NCBI GenBank assembly: GCA_020849625.1
Contig: JADLFV010000128.1
Coordinates: 1 to 64,000, forward strand
DNA length: 64,000 nucleotides
Direction of reading: 5' to 3'
Origin: Phycisphaeraceae bacterium
Lineage (GTDB): Bacteria > Planctomycetota > Phycisphaerae > Phycisphaerales > Phycisphaeraceae
A model generated the notes under the pieces. That model was given only the letters and a program-made list of their open reading frames with translations, searched no databases and was not told the origin of the DNA. Shown piece after piece: positions 1-7,618 of the stretch (positions are counted from its first letter, which is position 1; the number at the start of each line of letters is the position of its first letter). The position numbers and the translations under genes are program-made.

Positions 1-344
1 GGCACGGAGTCGTCCCTATGGCGAAGAGACATGGCAAAATCGGCAGGCAAGGCGATTGGGGCTGCTGCACACGTTGCGTCGCGAAGGTCGTCCCAAGACC
101 GTCACGCTCAGAAACTAGCTGCGTCCCTGTTTCGACTTCCCGGCCGCGCAGGTCACGGAACCTGCCCGTGGTTGTGAGCATGGCCAGGACACGTTGGTCG
201 AGGAATCATCCAGGGAGGTTCCGGTCAAGGCCGTGGGGAAGAAACGGTGTCGGGAGTCGATTTGAACACTGCCGCCCCGAGCAAGCCCCCGCCCCCCTTC
301 TCTGCACGCCCTTAAAATCGACTCCCGACCCCCTGTTCGCCCCC
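1..344. other. Non-coding left end of window
   Basis: No reading frame in this stretch resembles a protein family. It contains one clear inverted repeat at 249-329 (listed separately) that abuts the broken end of the IS110-type fragment on its right. The GC-rich open frames on both strands encode low-complexity Arg/Pro-rich peptides typical of spurious ORFs. It is probably decayed mobile-element sequence. Confidence 0.5.
249..329. repeat. 15-nt inverted repeat (GTCGGGAGTCGATTT arms)
   Basis: GTCGGGAGTCGATTT at 249-263 is exactly complementary to AAATCGACTCCCGAC at 315-329, separated by 51 bases. Such TCGACTCCCGACCCC-type words resemble the REP-like sequences associated with small Y1 transposases, but no such transposase is encoded in this window. 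The element lies directly at the truncation point of the adjacent transposase fragment, suggesting that it marks an insertion or deletion junction. Confidence 0.6.
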
Positions 345-545
345 CTATTCGCCCCCGCCCTCGATGACGCAGCCACGGACCGGGCCATGCCTAGATGCGG
401 CAGCGACGATGGCTCCGGCATTGTTGAACAGATCGCGGTTGAGCCGCTGATCCCCGGCCGAATCGAGCACACAAACCCGCACCGCCTGATCGCTGTAGTC
501 CAAACCCACCGTCACGGGTACACTATGCAAGGGATGATGCATCAT
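345..545 (-). pseudogene. IS110-family transposase, N-terminal fragment
   Basis: Reading leftward from the ATG at 545, preceded by AGGAG at a 7-nt spacing, the frame gives VTVGLDYSDQAVRVCVLD and then GPVRGCVIEGG. This matches the start of the DEDD RNase H-like domain of IS110 transposases: the first catalytic Asp lies in GLDYSD and the next acidic residue in the CVIE motif. IS110 transposases usually have 300-400 residues; here the frame stops after about 66. No downstream DEDD half or transposase_20 domain is seen in any frame, so this is a 5' remnant, with the right end of the element probably within 546-750. Family assignment rests on the N-terminal motif only. Confidence 0.6.
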
Positions 546-740
546 CGGGTGACTCCTGAAAAAGGGGTGATGACACACAACGCTCAGATGATCCCCGACC
601 GAGCGAACTCGGCCAACAGAACACCCGGCGTCATCCCTATCTGAGTCCATTGACGTCAGGGGGCAAGGTGCGAGGCCTCATCATTGGCATTGCTGCAGGA
701 TTCCTGGTGACGTCGTGGCTATCCCTGCTCGCCATCGCTG

Positions 741-808
741 ATTCCGGGGGGGTCAGACCCTATTGACCGTACTATTGACCGTATTGACCTACTATTGACC
801 TATTGACT
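741..808. repeat. REP-like GGGTCAGACCC word with TATTGACC tandem copies
   Basis: GGGGGTCAGACCC at 748-760 is followed by TATTGAC(C) at 761, 773, 782, 793 and 801, so five copies occur in 50 bases with 0-4 nt spacers. GGGTCAGACCC next to TTGACC words is typical of the REP-like sequences mobilised by RAYT/Y1 transposases in many bacteria. No RAYT gene lies in this window, so it would be an orphan site. Confidence 0.55.
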
Positions 809-850
809 TACAGTGCAACTTTGCGCTGGGTAAGCTGCGGGCAGCGCAGT

Positions 851-896
851 GCTGGCGTCCGGCGAGGCGCAGCTCGCCGGCTGTTGTCTTATGCGC
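851..896. repeat. Dispersed palindromic repeat, copy 1
   Basis: The segment starting GCTGGCGTCCGGCGAGGCG and continuing AGCTCGCCGGCT is repeated almost exactly at 42361-42404. The CCGGCGAG/CTCGCCGG arms form a hairpin. Both copies lie in gene-free DNA beside other repeats, so this is a dispersed intergenic element of unknown function. Confidence 0.7.
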
Positions 897-927
897 CAAA
901 CACAAGGGCAGTCAACCCACTGATTCG

Positions 928-1677
928 CTACTGGTACCGCGTGGCGTGGATGCGGCGGAACCAGTCTTCCTGTTGGAGTGGGCCGCAGGGGTAGTACATG
1001 AGCAACTCATTGCATGGTTCGGAGGTGACCGAAGCGTCGAGGAACGCAATGTTGATTCGATTCACCACCGGGTGGTTGACCCAGGCGCGGCCGAACATAT
1101 CGCCGGAGTAGTGGTGGCCGGCCTCGGCGTTGAGGTCGGCGGAGAGGGCCTCGTGCTTCAGGGCGCGAGCGTTTTCGTATGTGCCGCCTTCCAGCACCGA
1201 CGGCGAATAGGGGTTGATGATGTCGGTGACGAAACGCCAGTAGTAGAGGTAGGATGAACCCGAGAGTCGGCCGGTGGCCCAGCTCTGGCGATCGCGCTGG
1301 TTGTCATATTCCATGGCTGGTGACGGGCAGAGCAAGGCATCAAAGGTCAGATAGCGGTCAGCGACCAGGCAGCCCTGTCCGACCGGCACGTCATACATTT
1401 TGGTGTTGGGCGACACCCAGTCCACAAAGCGCGGCGACGCGACGAACAGCGGCGGCTTGTAGTCGTCGTAATCGGAACTGTAGGCTGCGTGGGCTTGGGC
1501 CTGGCTGCGGAGGTTGGTCTGGCACAGGGTGAAGCGGGAGTACGTTCTGGCCATCGACAGGGCCGGCAGCAGAATCGCGGCCAGCACGGTGATGAGGCTG
1601 ATCACCAACAGCAGTTCGATCATGGTGAAACCGCGGTGCTGGTGGGGCCTGAAGTGGTACACAAACTCATCCCGCAT
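928..1677 (-). CDS. Type II secretion/type IV prepilin-like protein
   Basis: A 249-residue protein. The start at 1677 leaves a short basic leader ending RGFTMIELLLVISLIT: cleavage is predicted between Gly16 and Phe17, Glu21 sits at the +5 position, and a hydrophobic helix follows. This is the class III signal of prepilins processed by prepilin peptidase. The helix leads into LPALSMARTYSRFTLCQTNL, the usual opening of the large planctomycete pseudopilin families whose globular domains vary. An upstream in-frame extension to 1866 is translated intergenic repeat and was excluded. The gene stands alone, divergent from aguB. The surface role is unknown. Confidence 0.8.
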   Translation of the reverse strand: MRDEFVYHFRPHQHRGFTMIELLLVISLITVLAAILLPALSMARTYSRFTLCQTNLRSQAQAHAAYSSDYDDYKPPLFVASPRFVDWVSPNTKMYDVPVGQGCLVADRYLTFDALLCPSPAMEYDNQRDRQSWATGRLSGSSYLYYWRFVTDIINPYSPSVLEGGTYENARALKHEALSADLNAEAGHHYSGDMFGRAWVNHPVVNRINIAFLDASVTSEPCNELLMYYPCGPLQQEDWFRRIHATRYQ

Positions 1678-1808
1678 ACATCCAATAAACGCGATCCTGA
1701 AATAATAGCAAGCCCAACCCTGCAAAACCAGACATTTTGCACGTGGCCTTCGCCCGTCAGCGTCCGTGGGGTAATGAGCGATTCCCAATGACCAGTGGCC
1801 AATTCCCG

Positions 1809-1874
1809 ATGACCAATGACCAATGGCAATGAGCGGGGCGCGGGCTGGGGGTTGGGCATTGGGCATTGGGCATT
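1809..1874. repeat. Heptamer tandem repeats upstream of aguB
   Basis: Two copies of ATGACCA (1809-1822) with degenerate neighbours, then three exact copies of GGGCATT at 1854-1874. These occupy the divergent gap between the prepilin gene and aguB and stop 17 bases before the aguB start, so they overlap any aguB promoter. Confidence 0.8.
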
Positions 1875-1891
1875 TGCCTTACAATGTCGCC

Positions 1892-2764
1892 ATGCTCACC
1901 GTCGGACTGATCCAACATGATTGCCCTCCCGATGCGCCGAAGCAGCGGAATGTCGATCTTTGCTGCGACATGATCCGCCAGGCGGCGGGGAAGGGCGCGA
2001 AGCTGATCGTCACGCAGGAGTTGTTCGCCAGCGCGTATTTCTGTCAGCGCGAGGATGAGGCCAACTTCGCCCTGGCTGAGCCGATCCCGGGCCCGACGTC
2101 GCAGCGGTTGTGTGATCTGGCGAAGGAACTGCAGGTGACGATCAGCGCGTCGCTGTTCGAGCGGCGTCTTCCAGGGGTCTATCACAACACGTCGGTGATG
2201 ATCGATCCGGCCGGGGCGATTGTGGATCGTTATCGCAAGATGCACATTCCCGACGATCCGCGGTTTTACGAGAAGTATTACTTCACGCCGGGCGATCTGG
2301 GATTTCGCGCGCAGGACGTTGCGGGGGCGAGCACGGGCATGCTGGTGTGCTGGGACCAGTGGTTCCCGGAGGCGGCGCGGTTGACAGCCATGCGCGGGGC
2401 GCAGGTGCTGCTGTATCCGACCGCCATCGGCTGGCAGCCGGAGCACCCCCGGAAGGAAAACGAAGCGATGCGTGAGGCGTGGCGGACGATTCAGCGTTCG
2501 CACGCCATCGCCAACGGGGTGTTCGTGTGTGCGGTCAATCGCCTGGGCGTGGAGCACGACATCACGTTCTGGGGTTCGAGTTTCATCGCCGACCCGATGG
2601 GGCGGGTGATCGCCGAGGCGCCCCCGCAAGAGGCGGCCGTGCTGGTGGCGGAGTTGGATTTATCACTGATCGAACAGACGCGGCAGGGCTGGCCCTTTCT
2701 GCGCGATCGGCGGATCGATGCGTATGGGGGGTTGAGCGTGAGATTGCTGGACGAAGAGAAGTAA
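1892..2764 (+). CDS. aguB: N-carbamoylputrescine amidase
   Basis: A 290-residue nitrilase-superfamily enzyme expected to hydrolyse N-carbamoylputrescine to putrescine, CO2 and ammonia. The catalytic triad is visible: Glu43 in VTQELFASAYF, Lys116 in YRKMHIPDDP and Cys153 in LVCWDQWFPEAAR. HIPDDPRFYEKYYFTPGD and WQPEHPRK agree with AguB rather than generic nitrilases, and the length is normal. The ATG at 1892 was chosen because MLTVGLIQHD is the canonical start and upstream codons are repeat sequence. Agmatine deiminase follows on the same strand across a large inverted repeat, so the two enzymes complete the deiminase route from agmatine to putrescine. Confidence 0.92.
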   Translation: MLTVGLIQHDCPPDAPKQRNVDLCCDMIRQAAGKGAKLIVTQELFASAYFCQREDEANFALAEPIPGPTSQRLCDLAKELQVTISASLFERRLPGVYHNTSVMIDPAGAIVDRYRKMHIPDDPRFYEKYYFTPGDLGFRAQDVAGASTGMLVCWDQWFPEAARLTAMRGAQVLLYPTAIGWQPEHPRKENEAMREAWRTIQRSHAIANGVFVCAVNRLGVEHDITFWGSSFIADPMGRVIAEAPPQEAAVLVAELDLSLIEQTRQGWPFLRDRRIDAYGGLSVRLLDEEK

Positions 2765-2937
2765 CCGCAGATTGCGCAGATTTCACAGATTTAAGAAGTA
2801 ACAAATTGGGCCACGAAGGCACGAAGGGCACGAAGAATTGAACTCTGGTTTGTGTTAACTTCGTGTCCTTCGTGCCTTCGTGGCTTCCATTCTTAATCTG
2901 AGTCATCTGCGCAATCTGTGGTTCCTGATTCCCGAGA
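2765..2937. repeat. Nested inverted repeat, copy A (9-nt word arms)
   Basis: The outer arm reads CCGCAGATT GCGCAGATT TCACAGATT, three 9-nt words, and pairs with the ATCTGCGCAATCTGTGG region near 2905-2925. The inner arm CCACGAAGGCACGAAGG pairs with CCTTCGTGCCTTCGTGG (2867-2883). The loop and inner arms are clearly homologous to copy B at 6925-7076. It separates aguB from aguA and would form a long hairpin in their transcript. Confidence 0.85.
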
Positions 2938-2946
2938 GTTGTTGTG

Positions 2947-3888
2947 ATGAAGTTACCGCCGGAATGGCATCCGCAGAGTTGTGTCTGGGTCAGTCCGCCG
3001 CACGCGGCCGATACGTGGCCGGGCTGTCTGGAAGAGGCGCAGGCGCAGTTCGCGGCCTTCACCGATCTGCTGTCGAAGACGACGCCGGTGCGGACGCTGT
3101 CGGCGTTGGGGATTGCGACGGATGATTCGTGGGTGCGCGATTACGGGCCGATCTTTGTGCTGGATGAGTGGGGCAAGCTGCACGCGCACGATTTTCGTTT
3201 CAACAACTGGGGCGGCAAGTACGGGCCGTGCCCCAATGATGATGCGGCCGCGGCCAAGCTCATCGAGCACCTGGGTATCGCGTTCACGCATCACGACGAC
3301 TTCATCCTGGAGGGCGGGTCGATCGACGTATCGGGCGACGGTACGCTGCTGACCACCGAGCAATGCCTGTTGAATCCGCAGCGCAACGCGCACCTGTCGC
3401 GCGGGCAGATCGAGGAAAAACTGGCCCAAACGCTAGGCGTTTCGCGCATCGTCTGGCTGCCGGGCGGCATCGAGGGCGATGACACGGATGGTCACATCGA
3501 TGACGTAGCGCGATTTGTGGCAGATGGTTTGACGGTGTGCGTCAGTCCGCCGCCGGGGCATCCGGACCACGACATCATGCAGCGCAACATGGCGGCTTTG
3601 CGGGCGGCGAAGCTGGAGGTGATCGAGTTGCCGGCCCCGCAGCCGGTGTGGTTCGATGACCCCAATGAAGGGCGGCGGATGCTGCCGTGCAGTCACGCCA
3701 ACTTTCTGATGAGCAACGGGCAGGTGCTGGTGCCGGTGTTCGGCCAGCGCAGCGATGACGCGGCCCTGCGTCGCCTTGACGACGCGCTGGCGCATTGGAC
3801 GGTGACGCCGGTGCGTGCGGACGTGCTGGTGGTGGGTTACGGCTCGCTGCACTGTCTGACCATGCAGCAGCCGGAGAGCGGGGAGTAG
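2947..3888 (+). CDS. aguA: Agmatine deiminase
   Basis: A 313-residue member of the peptidyl-arginine deiminase superfamily, converting agmatine to N-carbamoylputrescine. Recognisable blocks are DDSWVRDYGPIFV near the N-terminus, ILEGGSIDVSGDGTLLTTEQCLL, GDDTDGHIDDVARFV with the active-site His/Asp region, and the C-terminal catalytic Cys303 in GYGSLHCLTMQQP. It is slightly shorter than the usual 340-370 residues. Start: ATG at 2947 just after an in-frame GTG (2944); no strong ribosome site distinguishes them. The stop codon TAG (3886-3888) lies inside a GGAGTAG heptamer array, so the last codons are repeat-derived. It works with aguB upstream. Confidence 0.92.
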   Translation: MKLPPEWHPQSCVWVSPPHAADTWPGCLEEAQAQFAAFTDLLSKTTPVRTLSALGIATDDSWVRDYGPIFVLDEWGKLHAHDFRFNNWGGKYGPCPNDDAAAAKLIEHLGIAFTHHDDFILEGGSIDVSGDGTLLTTEQCLLNPQRNAHLSRGQIEEKLAQTLGVSRIVWLPGGIEGDDTDGHIDDVARFVADGLTVCVSPPPGHPDHDIMQRNMAALRAAKLEVIELPAPQPVWFDDPNEGRRMLPCSHANFLMSNGQVLVPVFGQRSDDAALRRLDDALAHWTVTPVRADVLVVGYGSLHCLTMQQPESGE

Positions 3889-4024
3889 GGAGTAGGCAGT
3901 AGGGAGTAGGGATTGTGGTCAAGTCAAGTTAGGGGAGGTGCAGCAGGTGGTTAAAGGGCTTCCACATAGCTACGCCAACGAGCCTTAAACCCTACTGCCT
4001 ACTGCCTACTGCCTGCTCCCTGCT
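3882..4024. repeat. Heptamer hairpin between aguA and the thioredoxin-like gene
   Basis: Left arm: GGAGTAG units from 3882 (GGAGTAG, GGAGTAG, GCAGTAG, GGAGTAG). Right arm: CTACTGC units from about 3992 (three near-identical copies, then CTGCTCC and CTGCTC). The arms are complementary and about 80 bases apart. The left arm provides the stop codon of aguA, and the right arm encodes the last eight residues and the stop of the converging thioredoxin-like gene. Confidence 0.9.
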
Positions 4025-4511
4025 CAAGCACGTCGTCGAGGTCCATGGGATGACCCTGCCAGAGCAACTTGCCTTCGGGTGAAAAGACGAACGCCTGCGG
4101 GATGCTGGTCACGCCCCAGGCGTCGGCCAGCGAGGAGCCCTGCAGGTTGTCGCCGGCCTGCAACCAGTCCATGGCGTTGGCGGCGATGAAATCTCTGGCG
4201 GCCTGCGGGTCCTGGTCCACGCTCACGCTGATGAAGGTGACGCCGCGATCGTGGTATTGCTCGTTGAGCTGCTTCAGGTGCGGCACCATCTGCACGCAGG
4301 GCCCGCACCAGGTGGCCCAGAACTCGATCACCGTGACGCGCCCGGCCTGCGAAGCGGAACTGATCGTCTGGTTGTCGAATGTCACCAGCGACCACTCGAG
4401 CGGTTCAGCGCCGAGTTGCGGCCCGGGCGCTGATGTCAACGAGCGCAGAAGGCCGGTGAAGACAAACAGGGCGACAATGCCGGTAAGAATCCATATCACG
4501 CGCTTGTTCAT
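3999..4511 (-). CDS. TlpA/ResA-like thioredoxin, membrane-anchored
   Basis: A 170-residue protein. An N-terminal hydrophobic helix (about residues 5-22) should anchor it facing the periplasm. A thioredoxin fold follows with FWATWCGPC (Cys69 and Cys72), a Pro-containing IPQAFVF cis-proline motif and the AlkA/ResA-like insert HDRGVTFISVSVDQD. Such proteins reduce disulfides in exported or cytochrome proteins. The start at 4511 gives MNKRVIWILTG directly; the longer frame to 4601 is not supported. The final residues EQGAGSRQ and the stop come from the intergenic CTACTGC repeat, implying that the original C-terminus was replaced or extended. No cytochrome genes are adjacent. Confidence 0.85.
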   Translation of the reverse strand: MNKRVIWILTGIVALFVFTGLLRSLTSAPGPQLGAEPLEWSLVTFDNQTISSASQAGRVTVIEFWATWCGPCVQMVPHLKQLNEQYHDRGVTFISVSVDQDPQAARDFIAANAMDWLQAGDNLQGSSLADAWGVTSIPQAFVFSPEGKLLWQGHPMDLDDVLEQGAGSRQ

Positions 4512-4643
4512 AACAAAACAATCGCCGGCGCGGGGGATGTATTCCCGGGGCAGAAAAACGCCCGGAAGATGGCGGGACCGGCGTTTTCCCTGACTGCTCA
4601 TGGCGAACAGGCGTATCGCGGCAGTGCCGCAGGTACGGATGAT

Positions 4644-6881
4644 TCAGTACGGCACAACCGGTGTTGTTGTGTTGACAGGCTGCTCGCTTTCGGCGATCAA
4701 CTGGTCCATCGTCTTGCCGGTCTGGGCTTGAAGCTCGGCATCCACCTGATCGATGTCAGTGCGGAAGGTGGTGTGGTTGTCATCGTGGGCCACGGGGATG
4801 CCCGCGAAGCCGTGGTGAGAAGGCTTGCCGAACAGGGCGATGGTTTCGCTGTTGAGCGTTTCGGAACCGCCGGGGATCAGCACGTAGGACGAGTTGGCCC
4901 GCACCCAGTCGCGCTGCTGGTCGGCTGACCAGTTGTTGAAGTCGGCCGGCTCGGTGACATCGGACATCGGTGAGATGATGTAATCCAAGTTGAAGTAGTT
5001 GCCAACCAGAAGCGGGTACAACTCGTCGGGGTAGCGACCGTTGTTTTCCTGGGCGTACATGACGCACGCCTGATGGATGCCGCGAGCCTGGGTGTTGGCC
5101 TGCATCTGTCGCGCGGTGCGGCGGGCTGCGCCGAGCGCCGGCAGCATGATGCCGACGCCCATGGCGCTCATCGACACCCCGCCGCCGCCGAAGGCCATGG
5201 CGTTCTGACTGAGAATCGATGCGCCCGGGAACGGTACGCTGGCGCGGGCGTAGTAACCTTCATCATCCGACCAGCCCACGCTCGCGGCCGGGGCCAGGTG
5301 CGGCAGGATCAGACCCAGCGGCGGCAGCAGCATGCCCGGCGTCTGCTCGGCGATCTCCGGGGGAAGCATCGCAATCAATGTCTGACTGAGCATGACATAC
5401 GACTGGTACGCCGCCGGCGCGGTCTGCGGCAGGTCGATGTAGACCAGCCCCGTCACGTTGTCGCCGCCGGCCAGCTTGTCGCGCAGCTCGGTGAACGCGG
5501 CGTTGCTGGTGATCGGCTGACTGCTCTGTTTGGCGTAGAGGTCCGCCATCACGATCGCCTGCGGAAACAGCGTCACGTACAGGTTGCCGTCAGCCAGGGC
5601 CCAGGATGGACTGACCATGGGCATGGCGAAGCTGTGGATGGTCAGATCGCCGCTTGCAATCTGCTTGAAGCGGAAGCCGCCCCCGGAAGTGTTGGGTGCT
5701 GCGTACAGATCTTTATCCAGCATGCTGTTGGCGTAGTTTTCCAGCGTGGTCAAATCGGCGGCCAGCAGTTCGGGCTGCGGCGGCTGATTGACGATGCACA
5801 AGCCCAGCCCCATCGGGCCGGCCACGCCCGGATCGTTGTACATCACCCAGCGCGGCCCGAAGCGATGCAGCAGCGCGGGCACGTTGACGCCCAGTTCGTC
5901 ACCGGCTGTGGCCAATGCTTCATCCATGCCGGCCACGACTTCGGGCCCGCCCCCGGCGCGGATCGCAGCCGCGACGTTGTCGTAGATTTTGCCCAGGTCG
6001 ATCTGGCTGACCTGCATCCACGTGGCGCCGGAGGGCACGACGGTTAAGGCTGCGTCGTCGATTCGGCCGCAATCAAGAGCAGTCAGCACGCCGCGGCGCG
6101 GAGCGGGCGCTCCAAGGAACGCTTCCCAGCGCCAGCTTGTGTCTTCGAACCCGCCGACGTAGATCAACTGCCTGATGCCGTCGAGGCCCAGTTCATCGCG
6201 CACGGCGTGCCAGCGCGGCAACGACTGCTCGTCGTAAGGCGTCTGCTGGATGATCTGATCGACCATCGACATGGCTGCGGCCACGTCGGCGTAGATCACC
6301 AGTGCGTTGCCGGCGCTCACTTTGGCGGCGGCAGCCTGATACGTTTGGCTGGCGCCCAGTGAACCTTCGCCGGCCGGGCCGATCAACAGGCAGAGCGCGT
6401 CGCCGCGCTGTTCGATGCGGGCGTCGAGGTTCGGCTCCTGATCGTTGAGCACGTCCGCCAGTCGCTGTAACTGCGGCAAAAGGTCGGCTTCATGCTCGCC
6501 CGGCTGACAGATCAGCCCCAGTCGCGGCAGCGGCACATCCGAGCCGTTCGGCTGCACGAGTCCCGCGAAGTAAGCAGCCCACGGCCGACGCCAGACGACG
6601 GCTGTGAGCTGACGATATGCCGCCACCACTTCCAGAGCGTCAGGGTCATCGGGATTGGACCGCTCGATCATGGCCGGCAGTGTCTGGGTCAGCAGTTGGC
6701 CCAACTGCGCCGCCTCCAGCACCGCTTTCAACTTCGACCGCTCGTAAGCCTGCCCCTGGCTGTCGATGCCGGCCCACGACACGCACACCAGTGCATCGGC
6801 GGGAACCTGGTCCAGCAGAGCCTGGGCATGCACCACGCCTGTCGCCAGAAGCAACACGATGACGGCCGCGATTGATTTCAT
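4644..6881 (-). CDS. Large exported protein with pseudopilin-like C-terminal domain
   Basis: A 745-residue protein with a signal peptide (MKSIAAVIVLLLATGVVHA, cleavage before QALL). Residues from about 20 to 560 resemble uncharacterised planctomycete exported proteins of the DUF3352 kind (conserved opening VPADALVCVSW), with no catalytic motif recognised. Around residue 585 the text changes to LPALGAARRTARQMQANTQ followed by MYAQENNGRYPDELYPLL and a pilin-like domain containing HHGFAGIPVAHDDNH. This matches the globular part of planctomycete pseudopilins, but in a mid-protein position, so the protein reads as a fusion. NTSGGG at the CCGCCCCCGGAAGTG site (5678-5691) looks like a micro-insert. 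Function unknown. Confidence 0.7.
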   Translation of the reverse strand: MKSIAAVIVLLLATGVVHAQALLDQVPADALVCVSWAGIDSQGQAYERSKLKAVLEAAQLGQLLTQTLPAMIERSNPDDPDALEVVAAYRQLTAVVWRRPWAAYFAGLVQPNGSDVPLPRLGLICQPGEHEADLLPQLQRLADVLNDQEPNLDARIEQRGDALCLLIGPAGEGSLGASQTYQAAAAKVSAGNALVIYADVAAAMSMVDQIIQQTPYDEQSLPRWHAVRDELGLDGIRQLIYVGGFEDTSWRWEAFLGAPAPRRGVLTALDCGRIDDAALTVVPSGATWMQVSQIDLGKIYDNVAAAIRAGGGPEVVAGMDEALATAGDELGVNVPALLHRFGPRWVMYNDPGVAGPMGLGLCIVNQPPQPELLAADLTTLENYANSMLDKDLYAAPNTSGGGFRFKQIASGDLTIHSFAMPMVSPSWALADGNLYVTLFPQAIVMADLYAKQSSQPITSNAAFTELRDKLAGGDNVTGLVYIDLPQTAPAAYQSYVMLSQTLIAMLPPEIAEQTPGMLLPPLGLILPHLAPAASVGWSDDEGYYARASVPFPGASILSQNAMAFGGGGVSMSAMGVGIMLPALGAARRTARQMQANTQARGIHQACVMYAQENNGRYPDELYPLLVGNYFNLDYIISPMSDVTEPADFNNWSADQQRDWVRANSSYVLIPGGSETLNSETIALFGKPSHHGFAGIPVAHDDNHTTFRTDIDQVDAELQAQTGKTMDQLIAESEQPVNTTTPVVPY
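5678..5691. repeat. TTCCGGGGGC-type micro-insert in the 745-residue protein
   Basis: CCGCCCCCGGAAGTG, read on the minus strand as CACTTCCGGGGGCGG, encodes part of NTSGGG in frame. It is one of about fifteen sites of this word in the window. Confidence 0.45.
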
Positions 6882-6924
6882 TCGAGATTTCTCGCAAAAG
6901 GTGGGTGTTGACTCAATTTAGTTT

Positions 6925-7076
6925 GAACCGCAGATTTCACAGATTTAAGAAAAACAAATTGAGCCACGAAGGCACTAAGGACACGAAGAAGCGAACTTTG
7001 GTTTGTGACAACTTTGTGTCCTTCGTGCCTTCGTGGCTTCGATTCTTAATTTGTGAAATCCGTGACTCTGCGGTTC
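6925..7076. repeat. Nested inverted repeat, copy B
   Basis: Outer arms: GAACCGCAGATTTCACAGATT with its partner ending CTGCGGTTC at 7068-7076. Inner arms: GCCACGAAGGCACTAAGGA and TCCTTCGTGCCTTCGTGGC. The central loop (GAACTTTGGTTTGTG) matches copy A (GAACTCTGGTTTGTG), so the two share ancestry beyond the arms. The right end supplies the TGA stop of the TrkA-N gene at 7075. Confidence 0.85.
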
Positions 7077-7536
7077 AATTCTTGCCTCGTTTCTCGATTA
7101 GGTGTTCGACCACCGCCTGCCGCATGGCTTCGGCGGTGACCACTTCTTCGACGACCACCGCATCGGCGCCCATTTGCGAGGCCATGATGCCGCGGCTGAG
7201 GAAGTTGGTGCGGGCGGCGATGAAGATGTGGCTGTTGAGTCGGCGGGCCAGTTTGCAGGCTTCGATCGCTTCCTGTTCATCGGGCACAGCCAGGATCAGG
7301 GCCGCGGCATGTTCGATGCCCGCCAGGCGCAGCGCTGCTTCTTCACAGCAGCTTCCCTGCACCACCTTGCGGGCCAGGGCGGCCTGTTTGCCGGCGGTCT
7401 GCGGATTCTTATCGATGATCACGATGTCGAAGCCGCTGTCGGCCAGCTTCTCGGCGGCGGTGCGCCCCACGGGGCCGTAGCCGGCGATGATCGCCAGGGG
7501 TCGGTCTGCGGCGTCGGGTTGCGTCTGGTTGGACAT
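7075..7536 (-). CDS. TrkA-N (RCK) NAD-binding domain protein
   Basis: A 153-residue single-domain protein. LAIIAGYGPVGRTAAEKLADSG is the Rossmann glycine motif (GxGxxG variant GYGPVG), with DIVIIDKNP as the beta2 acidic end. The remainder follows the TrkA-N fold of potassium-transport regulators (VVQGSCCEEAALRLAGIEHAAALILAVPDE). No membrane channel or TrkA-C domain is attached or adjacent, so it may be a stand-alone regulator of a distant K+ channel or antiporter, or the remains of a larger gene. Its stop codon lies in repeat copy B. Confidence 0.8.
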   Translation of the reverse strand: MSNQTQPDAADRPLAIIAGYGPVGRTAAEKLADSGFDIVIIDKNPQTAGKQAALARKVVQGSCCEEAALRLAGIEHAAALILAVPDEQEAIEACKLARRLNSHIFIAARTNFLSRGIMASQMGADAVVVEEVVTAEAMRQAVVEHLIEKRGKN

Positions 7537-7618
7537 GACGGCTCCCGGGGTGCAACTGGCGACCAGTGTAACAGCCCCGAGTCCGCGGCCGCGCGGTCAT
7601 TGGCTACAATTCGCGGCT

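Larger units (their letters stand above)
546..927. other. Gene-free interval with REP-like repeats
   Basis: No convincing gene. It carries a GGGGTCAGACCC-type word and TATTGACC tandem copies (741-808) and a palindromic dispersed repeat (851-896), both listed separately. Its left part probably includes the upstream end of the degraded IS110 element. Confidence 0.5.

Noticed and set aside
18-644. 208-codon open frame on the plus strand at the left end
   Set aside because: Arg/Ser/Pro-rich with no family resemblance; it runs antisense to the IS110-like fragment and across an inverted repeat, so it is a high-GC artefact.
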